This document shows positions 36,701-46,615 of a stretch of DNA of 64,000 bases, one piece after another. A model generated the notes under the pieces. That model saw nothing but the letters and a program-made list of their open reading frames with translations. It made no database searches and was not told the origin of the DNA. The position numbers and the translations under genes were made by a program. This DNA comes from Flavobacteriales bacterium (GTDB lineage Bacteria; Bacteroidota; Bacteroidia; Flavobacteriales_E; Vicingaceae): positions 39,132 through 103,131 of the forward strand of contig JAPHUD010000029.1 in NCBI GenBank assembly GCA_026196775.1, written 5' to 3'. The first letter of the stretch is position 1. Each line of letters starts with the position of its first letter.

Positions 36701-38259
36701 AACAAGAGGCACAGGATGCTTCAGGAGTTGCTTTAGAAGGAGCTCAATTTATTTCTGTACACGAAAAGCAAGATTCACTTAGTTTTTTCTCAACCAAAGC
36801 AAGATATGATATCAGAAAAAAAGTTATATATGCCGATGGTGTTAAGTTTATGAATATTGCTGATGCAATGATATATCCTGATAGCTCTAAACTGATTATA
36901 GATAAAAATGCTCAAATGAGAACGCTTAACAATGCAAGAATTGTAGCTAGTTATATCACTCAAAATCACGATATTTATAATGCATCTGTTAATGTTTTTG
37001 GAAAGAAAAAATATGCAGGTTCGGGATATATAGATTATATGGATGAACTAGAAAAATCTCAAACAATTTACTTAAAATCTATTGATGTAGACACTACTGG
37101 ACAAACCATTGCAAATGCGGACATTTTGGAAGAAGATGGTTTTAAGTTAAGTCCACAGTATGAATATTATGGTAAAGTTGAATTGTATGCTAATAACCAA
37201 TTTTTAACTTTTAACGGAACAGCTAGGATTTTACACGATTGTGATTTATTAAGTAAAAATTGGTTTACCTTTAAAACACCAATAGATCCAACCTCAATAT
37301 ATATACCGATTGATAGTACTACTAAAGATATTGAAGGAAATAAGTTGCTAGCATCTGTAATGTTGAGCTCAGATTCTTTGGGGATTTATTCAACATTTTT
37401 AAATCGAAAAATAACGTATAGCCATCAAGAAGTTATTCCTGCTCAGGGCTTCCTTTATTTTGACAAAGAAAATGAAGAATATAGGATCTCTAATAAAGAC
37501 AAACTACAAGAAATGTCTTTTGGTGGAAATTACTTGAGTTTAAGTACTAAAACATGTAAAATTTATGGAGAAGGAACTATTGATTTAGGAGCAGAAACTG
37601 GACAGTTTGAAATTTCCTCAGCAGGTGTTGTTCATCATAATCAGTTAGATAATGAAGCTATATTTGATTTAGTAATGTCAACCAACTTTTTTATGGAAGA
37701 CAATGCAATGAAGATATTAACTAAAAAATTAACAGAAGCTTCAGCATTAGATCCAGTAAAATTAGATAGACCAACATTTGAAAAAGGAATTAAAGAATTG
37801 CTTGGAAAAGATGAAGGGGATAAGTTGATTGCTCAGTTGAATTTATACGGAGCATATAAAAAAGTGCCTGAAACAATGAGAAAAACTATTGTTTTTAATG
37901 AGGTGAAATTCAAATGGAATCAGCAAGAAAAAGCTTACAGGTCTTTTGGTAAAATTGGAATTAGCAATTTAGATAAAGACCAAGTTAATAAATATGTTGA
38001 TGGACATATAGAAATTGTGAAGAAAAGAAGTGGTGATATTGTTACTATCTATTTAGAAGTGGATAAAAATAATTGGTTTTTCTTTAATTATACTAGAGGG
38101 ATACTTCAGGTAATTTCTTCTGATAATGATTTTAATACCATTATTAAAGAAACTAAGCCAGATAAAAGAAAAGCTAAAACTGAAAAAGGACAGCAATCAT
38201 ATCAGTTTATGTATTCATCAGAGAAGAAAAAAAGAGATTTTTTAAGAAGTTTTGAATAA
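33790..38259 (+). CDS. Very large secreted protein (1489 aa), unknown
   Basis: The protein starts with a cleavable signal (LLTLFLMLLFTLTTYSQ, cleavage near residue 20). It has an alpha-rich first third and, from about residue 550, a long region of repetitive beta-type sequence (patterns such as FKNDIKLSHEGLRGNGELDY, GNALAFSTKNVNAFVSF) reminiscent of organic-solvent-tolerance/LPS-transport (OstA-like) beta-repeats. A winged-helix-like stretch lies near 475-515. The C-terminus is basic and ends SSEKKKRDF. It looks like a periplasmic or outer-membrane protein conserved in Bacteroidota, but I cannot name a family. It is cotranscribed with prmA or has a promoter inside it. Confidence 0.75.
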   Translation: MKKLLTLFLMLLFTLTTYSQVSKIKSFTPDSTEFFNEMESFLRASRDGDGKFIMDEFSWQWYGGKFSDEQRKDVYRISNLMLVNKKKAFPDFSNYIKTISFFVNSKYQTESSFFSWQKILEKLILGEATSKSASTARKQFVDYLQACNDLFEKNALYSSAATEWKSNNSNYTFGFDSLPFIEFEALNLTCYSKGDSAVIIDTRGKYYPTEEIWYGEGGKITWERAGFPSDSVYAVIDDKYNIHLKSPQYEVSNVTFYDLYYFDEPMKGSVREKVLANITEEKATYPRFQSANARLQIKQIVEGVDYIGGFALHGNEVIGRGAGEDQAHVIFYRKELPFVKMSSQAFIIKPDRIVSENSSFTMYLKEDSIFHPGLIFKFFFDKRQLNLIRDNKGLKKAPYSNSYHKIDMDFEYLTWAVDSPMVQFRNLVGGTKTDAVFISQDFFRMDAYMSFLGTGTQHPLYALRVLTHKLDTNFITLSQLANHMRYSTEQLEVFLLDLSYKGFIIYDYENKTFTVKDKLKNWVSASGGNIDYDVIGFYSNTQAPNNATLSLLNYDVQMQGVKSINLSDSQEVIIYPANREITLKKNRDFKFSGVVQAGRFDFMGHDFYFKYDDFKIDMPNVDSLRIYAETGKNDEFGKPIIKPVKTVIQQINGDLLIDKPTNKSGIKPFHEYPIFNSFRDSYVFYDRKSIQGGVYGKDDFYFHVKPFTIDSLADFDNESLRFDGTLVSSGIFPDIKETLTLQPDHSLGFVKKTPPDGMPMYAGKGVFKNDIKLSHEGLRGNGELDYIASTTYSDNFIFFPDSTKAISQRFIVKENPNAIEFPPVDGENIAMFWSPSQNFMTHTVIDKPIAMYDMKSKMHGKTIIEPDGLSGNGIFEFEKAEMEANLIKFKYQDFSSDTADFRLKDFTGDGNALAFSTKNVNAFVSFKERNGLFKSNGEGSVINFEPMKYICFMDEFKWYMDNDNIELSAGKQEAQDASGVALEGAQFISVHEKQDSLSFFSTKARYDIRKKVIYADGVKFMNIADAMIYPDSSKLIIDKNAQMRTLNNARIVASYITQNHDIYNASVNVFGKKKYAGSGYIDYMDELEKSQTIYLKSIDVDTTGQTIANADILEEDGFKLSPQYEYYGKVELYANNQFLTFNGTARILHDCDLLSKNWFTFKTPIDPTSIYIPIDSTTKDIEGNKLLASVMLSSDSLGIYSTFLNRKITYSHQEVIPAQGFLYFDKENEEYRISNKDKLQEMSFGGNYLSLSTKTCKIYGEGTIDLGAETGQFEISSAGVVHHNQLDNEAIFDLVMSTNFFMEDNAMKILTKKLTEASALDPVKLDRPTFEKGIKELLGKDEGDKLIAQLNLYGAYKKVPETMRKTIVFNEVKFKWNQQEKAYRSFGKIGISNLDKDQVNKYVDGHIEIVKKRSGDIVTIYLEVDKNNWFFFNYTRGILQVISSDNDFNTIIKETKPDKRKAKTEKGQQSYQFMYSSEKKKRDFLRSFE

Positions 38260-38284
38260 TAATTTTAGGAATATTAAGTGTTTT

Positions 38285-38314
38285 TTGCATCAATGCAATA
38301 AAATTGTACATTTG
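38285..38314 (+). promoter_or_regulatory. Promoter of the 2268-aa SPOR protein gene
   Basis: TTG (38285-38287), a 19-nt spacer and TACATTTG (38307-38314) match the Bacteroidota promoter. The start near 38319 gives a leader of about 15 nt before the ATG at 38334, which rules out the in-frame ATG at 38304. Confidence 0.65.
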
Positions 38315-38333
38315 CCAAATTGTAGTTATTGCA

Positions 38334-41300
38334 ATGTTAGATAGATTATTATTAAAAATATACTTAGTTCTGCTGTTGGTTTTTGCTAACTCAACAGTAG
38401 TGTATTCTCAATATAATTCAGAGGAAGAGCTTAAAAAAGCAGCAGACGAATTCTTTGAAAAAGAGAATTTTATAGAAGCATTGCCGCTTTACTCTCAGTT
38501 ACTTAGTACCTACCCTAAAGACTTAAATTACAATTATAAATATGGTGCTTGTTATCTTTATGCCACCAGAGATAAAGAAAAAGCTATTAACTATTTAAGT
38601 TTTGCAGCTTCCCGTCCAAATGTAGATCCGTTAGCGTATTATTATTTAGCAAAAGCCTACCATCATAATTATGAATTTGCTTCTGCAATTGTTTATTTCA
38701 ATAAATATAAAAGTAAGACTTCTTCTAAAGAACATGAAAAATATGCTATAGACAGGCACATTGAAATGTGTAAAAACGGACAACAATTGCTTAAAAAAAT
38801 CAATAAAATTGGTGTTATTAGTAAAAAAGAGATTAAAGAATCAGAATTTTTTAGAAGTTATGATTTAAGAGGTTTGCAAGGAAAAGTAATTGTAAAGCCC
38901 GATGAATTTAAAATGAAAGTAGATAAGAAAGAAAATGAATATTCTATTTTGTATTCAGATCCAAACTTAAATGTGGTTGTGTTTTCTTCTTATGGAGACA
39001 AAGGCTCTAATAAAGACATTTATAAAATTGAAAAAATTGGGATTAATCAGTTTTCTGACCCAATAAGTTTAGGAGATGTAATTAATACGCCTTATGATGA
39101 AGATTACGCCTTTCTACATCCAGATGGAAAAACACTTTATTTTTCTTCCAAAGGACATAACAGTATGGGAGGTTATGATATTTTTAAATCTATTTATGAC
39201 AAAGCTTCTGGAACTTGGTCAACTCCAGTAAATTTAGATTTTCCTATTAATACGCCAGATGATGACATATTATATATTAGCGATATTGATAATCAGTTGG
39301 CATATTTTGCATCTTCAAGAGCAAGTAAACAAAATGAACTTACCGTTTATAAGGTTAAGGTAGAGCCAGAACCACTTCATAATCCAATTATTAAAGGCTT
39401 ATTTGTTTCTGAAGAAAACCCATCGCTTAAAAATGCTACTATATCTATTGTAGATGCTATGGATAATACCAAATATGGTGTTTATAATACAGATGAAAAT
39501 AGTGGAGAATATTTATTGACTTTTCCTGCCGATGAGAAAAAATATAAATTGATTGTTGAAACCACTAATGAAGCACCAATTCACTCTGCAATTATTGAAT
39601 TGCCTAAAATGACTGAGTTTAAACTCTTAAAACAAGAATTATTGTTGGTAGGAACAGGTGATAATGAGAAGTTGGTAATTAAAAACTTGTTCGACCAAGA
39701 GGACGAATTTGATATTTCCAACCCAATTATTGTTCAGAATTTATTGAAACAGCAAGCTAAGCTAGATGTAAATATTTCTGAAGAAGATGCTTTAAAATCT
39801 ATTAATGATGGTTCATCAACATTGGCAGCTAACGAAACTTCAAGTTCTGAATATGCTGATTACTCTGATGATAAACTAAAAGCAGTTGCCAGTAAAAAAG
39901 TAAGTGAATTACTTCAGAAAACTAAAAAGTCTGAAGAAGAAAAAGATTTTTATTTTAATTATGCTGCTACTAAAACTAACGCAGCTAAAAAGGAATACAA
40001 TCAGGATACTAAAAATAAAGATGTAGTTGCTGAAGATGTAAATTCAGCGTCATTAGCATTAAAATTAGCACGAGTAACTCAAAATGAATCTGTTGAAAGA
40101 AACTCAGATAAACCTAAATTAATAGAATATCAACAAAAGTTAGAGGCAGCAATTACTTCAGGGAATAGAAGTGAAGCAGAATTAATAATGGCAGAAATAG
40201 AAAAAATTGAGGCTGCTGCTTATTTTGAAAAATCAGCTGTTGAGGTTGAAACTAAATTGGCTGATGAAAATCTTAAAACTGCTAAATCCGAGTATCAAAA
40301 ACAAAGAGATATTGTAATAGGCTACACCAATAGAAAACTAGAGTTAGAAAAATCTATAGCAAACATTGAATCTCAAATAGCATCTACAAAAAAAGCTAAA
40401 GATAAAGAAGCTTTACAAGATCAATTGGCAACATATAAAATTGATTTAGAAGATTTAGAGTTTCAGTTAGGAAAATCTAAAGCAAAAGAACTACTTGCGA
40501 AACAAGAGCTGGACAAAGCTAGAAGTGAAGCCGCTTTATTAGCAAATGTTATTAATGCAGCAAAAAAACAAACAACAAAATCTCCTTCACTTGCTAATGA
40601 GACAATTCTTGCAACAGAAAGTAATATTAAATTTTTCGAAGAAGAAGGGGTGTTGGGTTATTATCCGGCTACAAGTTCATCTACAAATACAACAAGTGCT
40701 AATACTAGCAACTTAACTGCAATGAAAGATGATTATGACATTATTGATGATAATGGCAACCTAATCGATTATAATGCTAAATATGCTAATCAGATTGATG
40801 AAAATAGTAATAATCCAACAGCAATAGTTGATATTAATGAACAATGGATAGCAGCTATTGAGGAAGATATTGAGATTAAAAACAGCTTGAAAAATAGCTC
40901 AACTTCTCTTGAAGAAAAAGGAACGTTATCACAGATCATCACTCAATTAGAAACACTAAAAGAACAGAAACAAGAAGAAATTGATCTGCAAACTAATTTA
41001 GCACAACAAAATGAAACAAATAATAACTCTTCTACAAATACGATTGCTGATAATCATAACAATAGTTTAAACACAACAACATCTTCAAAAGCAACTACTA
41101 AAAAATATGAAACTTCTATTATAGATAAAGATGGAAATGTTATTGATTACAATGCACAGTTTTTAGAAGAATTAGAACAATTGCCTGCTGATGAACAAAC
41201 AGCTAAACTTTTTGCTCAGAAAGCAGAAATTTACAATAAGTGGGCAGATGCAACTGAGCAAGAAATTACCTTAAAGAAAATTGAATTAGTTGAGGCAGAT

Positions 41301-44300
41301 GCTAATGAAGCTCCTGCAATTCAGGAAGATTTAGATGAATTAACTTCTGATTTGCAAGATAAACAAGAATTTACGGCTTTATTTTTAACACAAGCAAAAG
41401 CACTGGCAGCTACAGAAGATGAATTAGCTTATGTGGAAGATATCGAAAATAAAATTGCGGGAAATAATATTGAAAGCAATGAGTTAGCTAGTAATGAAAC
41501 TAATAACAACAATCAAAATAACACCACTTCATCCAATCAGAAAGTTAATGCTGCAAAGTATAATAACATTACAATTAACAATGATGGAAGTGTAAATGAT
41601 TATGCTACTGAATATGAAAATCAATTAGCAGCATTAGAATTACGTTCTGATAATAAAGTTAAAATTAGTGAAGAACAAGTTGCGGTAACTACCAATTGGA
41701 TTGAAGCTATAGATGAAGAAATAGCTTATCAGAATGAGCGATTAATTGCTACTGATGATGAAAATGAGAAAGCAACAATTGAGAACAGAATTGCTGATTT
41801 AAAAGAGCAGAAATCAACTCAAATTGCTCAATTAAATATTTTCCAAACAGAACTTATAGCAGTTAAATCAACATCGACTAATGAGACTACTAATGAAGTT
41901 GTAGTAAATGAAACAACTACTTCAAACACAACAGCTCAAAACCAAGTTAATAAGGGAAATTCATCTTTAACTTATAACTCAACTAATGCCAAAAACATAC
42001 TTGCCAATGTTGATGACCTTACAGCCGAAGTAAATGCATTAAAAGAGAAAGCGGATAACACAGAAGATGAAGCGTATAAAACAACAAATACAACAGAAAA
42101 AGAAGAGAAATTAGTTGAAGCTGAAAAAATTAATAATGAAGCAAATGATAAGGAAATTGAAATAGCAACCTTGTACGAAAGAGCTAACTCAACAGAATTT
42201 AAAGACAATCAGACAAAAGTAAATACACTTTTAAAATCTGTTGAAGAACAATCAACTAATGATAATTATATTCTGGCAGATTTGATTAACGATGAGTCTG
42301 TTATTTTATTTAATGAAGCTTCGAATGCTCGTCAACAAGCAGTTACTACCGACAATTTTAAACAGAAAAAAGATTTGTTAGATGAAGCAAGTAAATTAGA
42401 AAAAGAAGCCATAGAAAAACAACAAAATGCCATTGGGTTGTTAGAGCAAATAAGCTCAACTTCTACTATTGCCGCTACAAATAACAATCAAAATAACACA
42501 GAGGATGATGTAATTGTTGAAGAAACAACAAACAACAGTCAGCAAATAACAACTAACGAAACTCAATCAACCAACAATAATACAGAGGAAAATATAATAG
42601 CAGAGGAAACTACAAACAATAACAATCAGCAAGCTACTAATAATAGACAGCCATCAGCAAACAACCAAAAACAGACATCAACAAATACTCAACAAGTAAC
42701 CGTTTATGAACCTAAGAATATTGAACTACCATCAAAAGAAAGGAAACAAGAAGCTATTCAATTAGAAAAAGAAGCCATTACACTAAACCAAGAAGCTAAG
42801 CAACTTGATGAAACTGCTGAGAACACTAAAAATAGAAAGGAAAAACAAGCGTTAGTTGAAGAAGCCAAGCAAAAAAGAGAAGAAGCAGATAGAAAAAATA
42901 CTGAAGCAGAAGTAATTTATGCAGAAGTGAAAGAAATGGAAGCGGAAGAGGAATTGTATTTAGAAGAATTAGCAACACAAAGAAAAGAGTTGGTGGCAAC
43001 AGTATTAACACCAGAAGAGGAAAGTTATGTTCAAAGCCTTACTCCTGAAGAAAAAGCAGCCATTACCAACACACCTGAATTTAAAGAATACAAGGAGTTA
43101 AAACAAAGTTCTAGAAGGTTGGTAAAAGAAGCGCAAGTAGAGTATATTGCTGCCGATAAAGCTAAAGAAGAAGCTGACGATCAAAAACAGTTAGGTGTTG
43201 CACTTCAAGCATTGCAACAAGCAGCAGCAACTGAAGCTGATAAAAACAAATTGGCTAATCAAATGAAGAAGTTGGACGAGATGATTGCCCAAAATGAACA
43301 AAAAGCAAAAGAACTTAGAGAACAAGCTGCAGCTAAAGAACAGCAAGCTTTAGAAGAAAACAAAAAAGCCAAAAATATGGTTGCTAACAAAGATGAAAAT
43401 TTGGCTCTTGGCTTTGCTGCTCTTGAAAAAACCAATGATACATCTAGTGATATGTTAGCTGACTATACTAATGAAGTGAATAGCAGTCTTCCTGAAAACC
43501 AAAGAAAACAACAGGCTAATAATAAAAATGAGGAAGATGTACTTGCTGAAGAATCGTCAACTACTAACAACCAACAACAAACTAATAATACTGAGGAGGA
43601 TATACTAACTGAAGAAACAACAAAAAATAACAATCAACAGACGGCTAATAACCAACAGCAAAATAATAATAACACAGAAGATGATGTAATAGCTGAAGAA
43701 GTAACAACAAACAACAACCAGCAGACAACAAACAACAACCGACAAGCGAATAATAACCAACAATCAGTAGCTAATATCGATGAAATTCCAGAAGAATTAA
43801 CAGAATCTATTTTTACCATTACATCGCCAAACGAATCTGCTTATAATGAAAACAAGAGAATACCTAAAAACCCTAAATTACCAGAAGGTTTGGTGTTTAA
43901 AGTCCAAATTGGAGCATTCAGAAATCCAATTCCACAAGATCATTACAAAGGTTTTGCTCCTTTAATGGCTGAAGATGCCGGAAATGGAATTACTCGTTAT
44001 ACAGCAGGTTTGTTCAAAACATTTAATGTAGCGAATATGGCTAAAAATGAAATTAGAACAATGGGTTATCCGGATGCGTTTGTTGTGGCATTTTTTAATG
44101 GAAAAAGAATTAACATTAATGAAGCACGTGCTATGCTGAACGAAACGTCAACAACAGAAGAAGAAATTTCTTTTACTAATACAGCTAAACAAACCAACAA
44201 TCAGCAGTCGTCAAACAATAACCAAACAACTAATAATAATACGCCAATCAATACAGAAGAAGTTAAAGATGGCATTTCTAAAGATGTTAGAAACATAGAA

Positions 44301-45140
44301 GGAGTTTTCTATACCATACAAGTTGGAGTTTATTCTAAACCAATTACAGCTGATCAATTAAATAATCTAACGCCATTAAACAGTGAAAGAACAGCTAATG
44401 GATTGATAAGGTATACATCTGGTATTTATAAGAATCTTAATGATGCTAATGCTGCTAAAAATAGAGCAGTTAATTTAGGAATTACCGATGCCTTTATTAT
44501 CGCTTATCAAAATGGAAATAAAATTACTGTAACTCAAGCTAACGAATTGTTAGGTAGCAACAACTCATCTCCTGCAAATAATAACACAACAGAGGTTGAG
44601 GTAACTAATGAGAATACTTCATCAAACAATAATACATCAGGAAACAATACATCAACATCAACAGTTGAAAATGAAAATGCTACTTCTAATACTTCATCTA
44701 CAACGAATGAAAATAATGAAGAACCCATTGAAACAGTAGAGACAACCAATACAAATGAAGCAACATCAGAAACAGTTGAACCAATTAATACAAATGAAGA
44801 GGTAGTAGTAGCTCCAAAGCCAAAAACTGACGAAGAATTACGCCAGGTTGCTGAAAGTTTAGATATTGTTTTTAAAGTCAAAATTGGAGAGTTTACAGAT
44901 GAAATTACCAATGAAGATGCAGCTGTTTTGTTAAAACTTTCAGACAAAAACATAGAAAACTTTGAAGATGGAGATAAAACTATATATACTGTTGGCAATT
45001 TATTAGATTATAAATCTGCATTAAATACTCAATTAGAAATGAAAGAGCTAGGTGTTAAATCTCCTTCGGTTATTGCCTTTAAAAACAACACTATTATTCC
45101 AGTTGAAGAAGCCTTAGAGTTAATAAAAGAGGTAGAGTAA
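38334..45140 (+). CDS. Giant TPR/beta-propeller protein with coiled-coil repeats and three SPOR-like domains
   Basis: From the ATG at 38334 (MLDRLLLKIYLVLLLVF) the product is about 2268 aa with a signal peptide (cleavage near VYSQ). Order: TPR-like helices (about 30-150); a PD40-like beta-propeller part (about 200-340, GDVINTPYDEDYAFLHPDGKTLYFSS split by loops); a transthyretin-like stretch; a long coiled-coil region; three related units of about 130 aa starting near 796, 921 and 1075 (each with DGxxxDYxxxY); Asn/Gln-rich linkers; and three SPOR-like domains near 1851, 1990 and 2175. SPOR domains bind denuded peptidoglycan at division or shape-determining sites, so a peptidoglycan-linked envelope scaffold is likely. 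Confidence 0.82.
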   Translation: MLDRLLLKIYLVLLLVFANSTVVYSQYNSEEELKKAADEFFEKENFIEALPLYSQLLSTYPKDLNYNYKYGACYLYATRDKEKAINYLSFAASRPNVDPLAYYYLAKAYHHNYEFASAIVYFNKYKSKTSSKEHEKYAIDRHIEMCKNGQQLLKKINKIGVISKKEIKESEFFRSYDLRGLQGKVIVKPDEFKMKVDKKENEYSILYSDPNLNVVVFSSYGDKGSNKDIYKIEKIGINQFSDPISLGDVINTPYDEDYAFLHPDGKTLYFSSKGHNSMGGYDIFKSIYDKASGTWSTPVNLDFPINTPDDDILYISDIDNQLAYFASSRASKQNELTVYKVKVEPEPLHNPIIKGLFVSEENPSLKNATISIVDAMDNTKYGVYNTDENSGEYLLTFPADEKKYKLIVETTNEAPIHSAIIELPKMTEFKLLKQELLLVGTGDNEKLVIKNLFDQEDEFDISNPIIVQNLLKQQAKLDVNISEEDALKSINDGSSTLAANETSSSEYADYSDDKLKAVASKKVSELLQKTKKSEEEKDFYFNYAATKTNAAKKEYNQDTKNKDVVAEDVNSASLALKLARVTQNESVERNSDKPKLIEYQQKLEAAITSGNRSEAELIMAEIEKIEAAAYFEKSAVEVETKLADENLKTAKSEYQKQRDIVIGYTNRKLELEKSIANIESQIASTKKAKDKEALQDQLATYKIDLEDLEFQLGKSKAKELLAKQELDKARSEAALLANVINAAKKQTTKSPSLANETILATESNIKFFEEEGVLGYYPATSSSTNTTSANTSNLTAMKDDYDIIDDNGNLIDYNAKYANQIDENSNNPTAIVDINEQWIAAIEEDIEIKNSLKNSSTSLEEKGTLSQIITQLETLKEQKQEEIDLQTNLAQQNETNNNSSTNTIADNHNNSLNTTTSSKATTKKYETSIIDKDGNVIDYNAQFLEELEQLPADEQTAKLFAQKAEIYNKWADATEQEITLKKIELVEADANEAPAIQEDLDELTSDLQDKQEFTALFLTQAKALAATEDELAYVEDIENKIAGNNIESNELASNETNNNNQNNTTSSNQKVNAAKYNNITINNDGSVNDYATEYENQLAALELRSDNKVKISEEQVAVTTNWIEAIDEEIAYQNERLIATDDENEKATIENRIADLKEQKSTQIAQLNIFQTELIAVKSTSTNETTNEVVVNETTTSNTTAQNQVNKGNSSLTYNSTNAKNILANVDDLTAEVNALKEKADNTEDEAYKTTNTTEKEEKLVEAEKINNEANDKEIEIATLYERANSTEFKDNQTKVNTLLKSVEEQSTNDNYILADLINDESVILFNEASNARQQAVTTDNFKQKKDLLDEASKLEKEAIEKQQNAIGLLEQISSTSTIAATNNNQNNTEDDVIVEETTNNSQQITTNETQSTNNNTEENIIAEETTNNNNQQATNNRQPSANNQKQTSTNTQQVTVYEPKNIELPSKERKQEAIQLEKEAITLNQEAKQLDETAENTKNRKEKQALVEEAKQKREEADRKNTEAEVIYAEVKEMEAEEELYLEELATQRKELVATVLTPEEESYVQSLTPEEKAAITNTPEFKEYKELKQSSRRLVKEAQVEYIAADKAKEEADDQKQLGVALQALQQAAATEADKNKLANQMKKLDEMIAQNEQKAKELREQAAAKEQQALEENKKAKNMVANKDENLALGFAALEKTNDTSSDMLADYTNEVNSSLPENQRKQQANNKNEEDVLAEESSTTNNQQQTNNTEEDILTEETTKNNNQQTANNQQQNNNNTEDDVIAEEVTTNNNQQTTNNNRQANNNQQSVANIDEIPEELTESIFTITSPNESAYNENKRIPKNPKLPEGLVFKVQIGAFRNPIPQDHYKGFAPLMAEDAGNGITRYTAGLFKTFNVANMAKNEIRTMGYPDAFVVAFFNGKRININEARAMLNETSTTEEEISFTNTAKQTNNQQSSNNNQTTNNNTPINTEEVKDGISKDVRNIEGVFYTIQVGVYSKPITADQLNNLTPLNSERTANGLIRYTSGIYKNLNDANAAKNRAVNLGITDAFIIAYQNGNKITVTQANELLGSNNSSPANNNTTEVEVTNENTSSNNNTSGNNTSTSTVENENATSNTSSTTNENNEEPIETVETTNTNEATSETVEPINTNEEVVVAPKPKTDEELRQVAESLDIVFKVKIGEFTDEITNEDAAVLLKLSDKNIENFEDGDKTIYTVGNLLDYKSALNTQLEMKELGVKSPSVIAFKNNTIIPVEEALELIKEVE
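42481..43760 (+). repeat. Five degenerate coding repeats NTEEDVIAEETTNNNQQ within the giant protein
   Basis: The approximately 20-aa unit with consensus N-T-E-(E/D)-(D/N)-(V/I)-(I/L)-(A/V/T)-E-E-T-T-N-N-x-Q-Q occurs near 42490, 42580, 43530, 43590 and 43670. It lies in Asn/Gln-rich linkers between helical regions. Codons differ among copies, so the similarity is not only recent duplication. Confidence 0.65.
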
Positions 45141-45186
45141 TGTGTGAATGTAAGAATAATTCAAATACTTACATTTAAATACCACA

Positions 45187-45310
45187 ACACAAATTATCAC
45201 GGATTACACAAATTTCTTGGTTAAATAAAAAAAAAGATGAACACAAAAAACATCTTTGATGTTTTTAAATTGGTGACAATTAGTGAAATTTAACTTTAAT
45301 TTGTGTGAAA
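45187..45310. repeat. CACAAATTATCAC-type intergenic repeat between the giant gene and clpS
   Basis: The left part reads CACAAATTATCACGGATT, followed by ACACAAATTT; the right part contains AATTAGTGAAATTT and AATTTGTGTG, a degenerate inverted form. A small ATGTAAG/CTTACAT stem (45149-45175) behind the giant gene may help terminate it. No gene is seen in the 276-bp gap except for this and the clpS promoter (TAACTTTG 45391-45398). Confidence 0.45.
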
Positions 45311-45416
45311 AATTAAAAAATTAGGAGTGTATTAACTAATACTGATTTTAGAATAAAGCTTTAAAAACCATCTTTCTTCTTTAAAAAAGTTAACTTTGTA
45401 AACTAAATTAGATGTT

Positions 45417-45686
45417 ATGATTACAGAAACCGAGATACAAGTTGAAGTAGAAAATACAGCCATCAAAGAAAATCATTTAGTGTTATATAATGATGATGTA
45501 AATACTTTTGATTACGTGATTGAGTTATTAATGAAAGTTTGTAACCATGATGCTATACAAGCAGAACAATGTGCAATGTTAGTCCACTATAAAGGGAAGT
45601 GTTCGGTTAAAAGAGGTAGTTTTGAAGTACTAGAACCTATGTTAGCTATTCTTTCTGATGCAGGACTAACAGTAGAAATAAATTAA
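45417..45686 (+). CDS. clpS: ATP-dependent Clp protease adaptor ClpS
   Basis: The 89-aa protein has the ClpS core NDDVNTFDYVIELLMKVC (about 25-42), the HYKGK-type loop and the hydrophobic pocket residues typical of N-end-rule recognition. ClpS hands proteins with bulky N-terminal residues to ClpA/ClpC-ClpP. The 18-nt leader is short. An M48 protease gene follows after 13 bp, so both may share the transcript, though joint action is not established. Confidence 0.93.
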   Translation: MITETEIQVEVENTAIKENHLVLYNDDVNTFDYVIELLMKVCNHDAIQAEQCAMLVHYKGKCSVKRGSFEVLEPMLAILSDAGLTVEIN

Positions 45687-45699
45687 TCTTTTATTACAT

Positions 45700-46506
45700 A
45701 TGAAAATTGCAACAAAAATAACATCAGTTGTATTGATACTGGCTTTAATAGCTTGTACAAAAGTGCCCATTACAGGCAGAAGACAAATGTTATTGGTTCC
45801 CGAAAGTGAATTAATGAGCATGAGTTTAACCCAATACCAACAATTTTTAACAGAAAATCCACCTGTTGCCGATAATGTTGAGGCGACTAAGCAAGTAAGA
45901 AGAGTAGGAGGTAGAATTGCCAATGCGGTAGAAAGGTATTTAAAAGATAACGGACAAAGTAAATTAATAAAAAACTACAGATGGGAGTTTAATTTAGTGA
46001 ACCAAAATGTTGTAAATGCTTGGGCAATGCCGGGAGGAAAAGTGGTAGTTTATCAAGGGTTGTTGCCAGTTGCTAAAACAGATGAAGGGTTGGCAGTAGT
46101 TATGGGACATGAAATTGCTCATGCTGTAGCTCGACATGGAAATGAAAGAATGTCGCAAGGAATTTTGGCTGCTGCCGGTGGTGTTGCTTTAGCCGTTTAT
46201 ATGCGAGAAAAACCATCAGAAACACAAGCATTGTTTTTAGCAGCTTATGGGGTAGGGACAGGAGTAGGAATAATGGCTTTTGGCAGAAACCAAGAAAGTG
46301 AAGCAGATAAACTAGGAATGGTATTTATGTCAATGGCAGGTTACCAACCATCAGAAGCCATACCTTTTTGGGATAGAATGAATGCTGCAAGTGGAGGTAC
46401 AAGTGTTCCAGAATTTCTAAGTACACATCCTCATTACGATACTCGTGTAGAAAGAATTAAAGAATGGCTGCCCACTGCGGAGACTTATTACTCTCCTTAT
46501 CAGTAA
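45700..46506 (+). CDS. M48 family metallopeptidase, lipoprotein (LoiP/YggG-like)
   Basis: The 268-aa protein has a lipobox LIAC (Cys19), the zinc motif HEIAH (H137, E138, H141), and the third ligand Glu201 in ESEADKLG. Such Ste24-type peptidases act on misfolded outer-membrane or periplasmic proteins. It is anchored to a membrane by lipidation and follows clpS by 13 bp. Confidence 0.92.
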   Translation: MKIATKITSVVLILALIACTKVPITGRRQMLLVPESELMSMSLTQYQQFLTENPPVADNVEATKQVRRVGGRIANAVERYLKDNGQSKLIKNYRWEFNLVNQNVVNAWAMPGGKVVVYQGLLPVAKTDEGLAVVMGHEIAHAVARHGNERMSQGILAAAGGVALAVYMREKPSETQALFLAAYGVGTGVGIMAFGRNQESEADKLGMVFMSMAGYQPSEAIPFWDRMNAASGGTSVPEFLSTHPHYDTRVERIKEWLPTAETYYSPYQ

Positions 46507-46615
46507 TAAAATTTTAGGCTTTATTTTTGTATTTTCTTTGTTGATTTTAAAATTAATTTCAATGAAGAAAATCTACTTTAATAATATTTACATCACAGTT
46601 TCGTTTATTTTTTCT

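Noticed and set aside
44534..44998. Long minus-strand frame inside the giant gene (Ser/Val-rich)
   Set aside because: Shadow of Asn/Thr/Glu-rich repeats of the real plus-strand gene, with no signal or family features.
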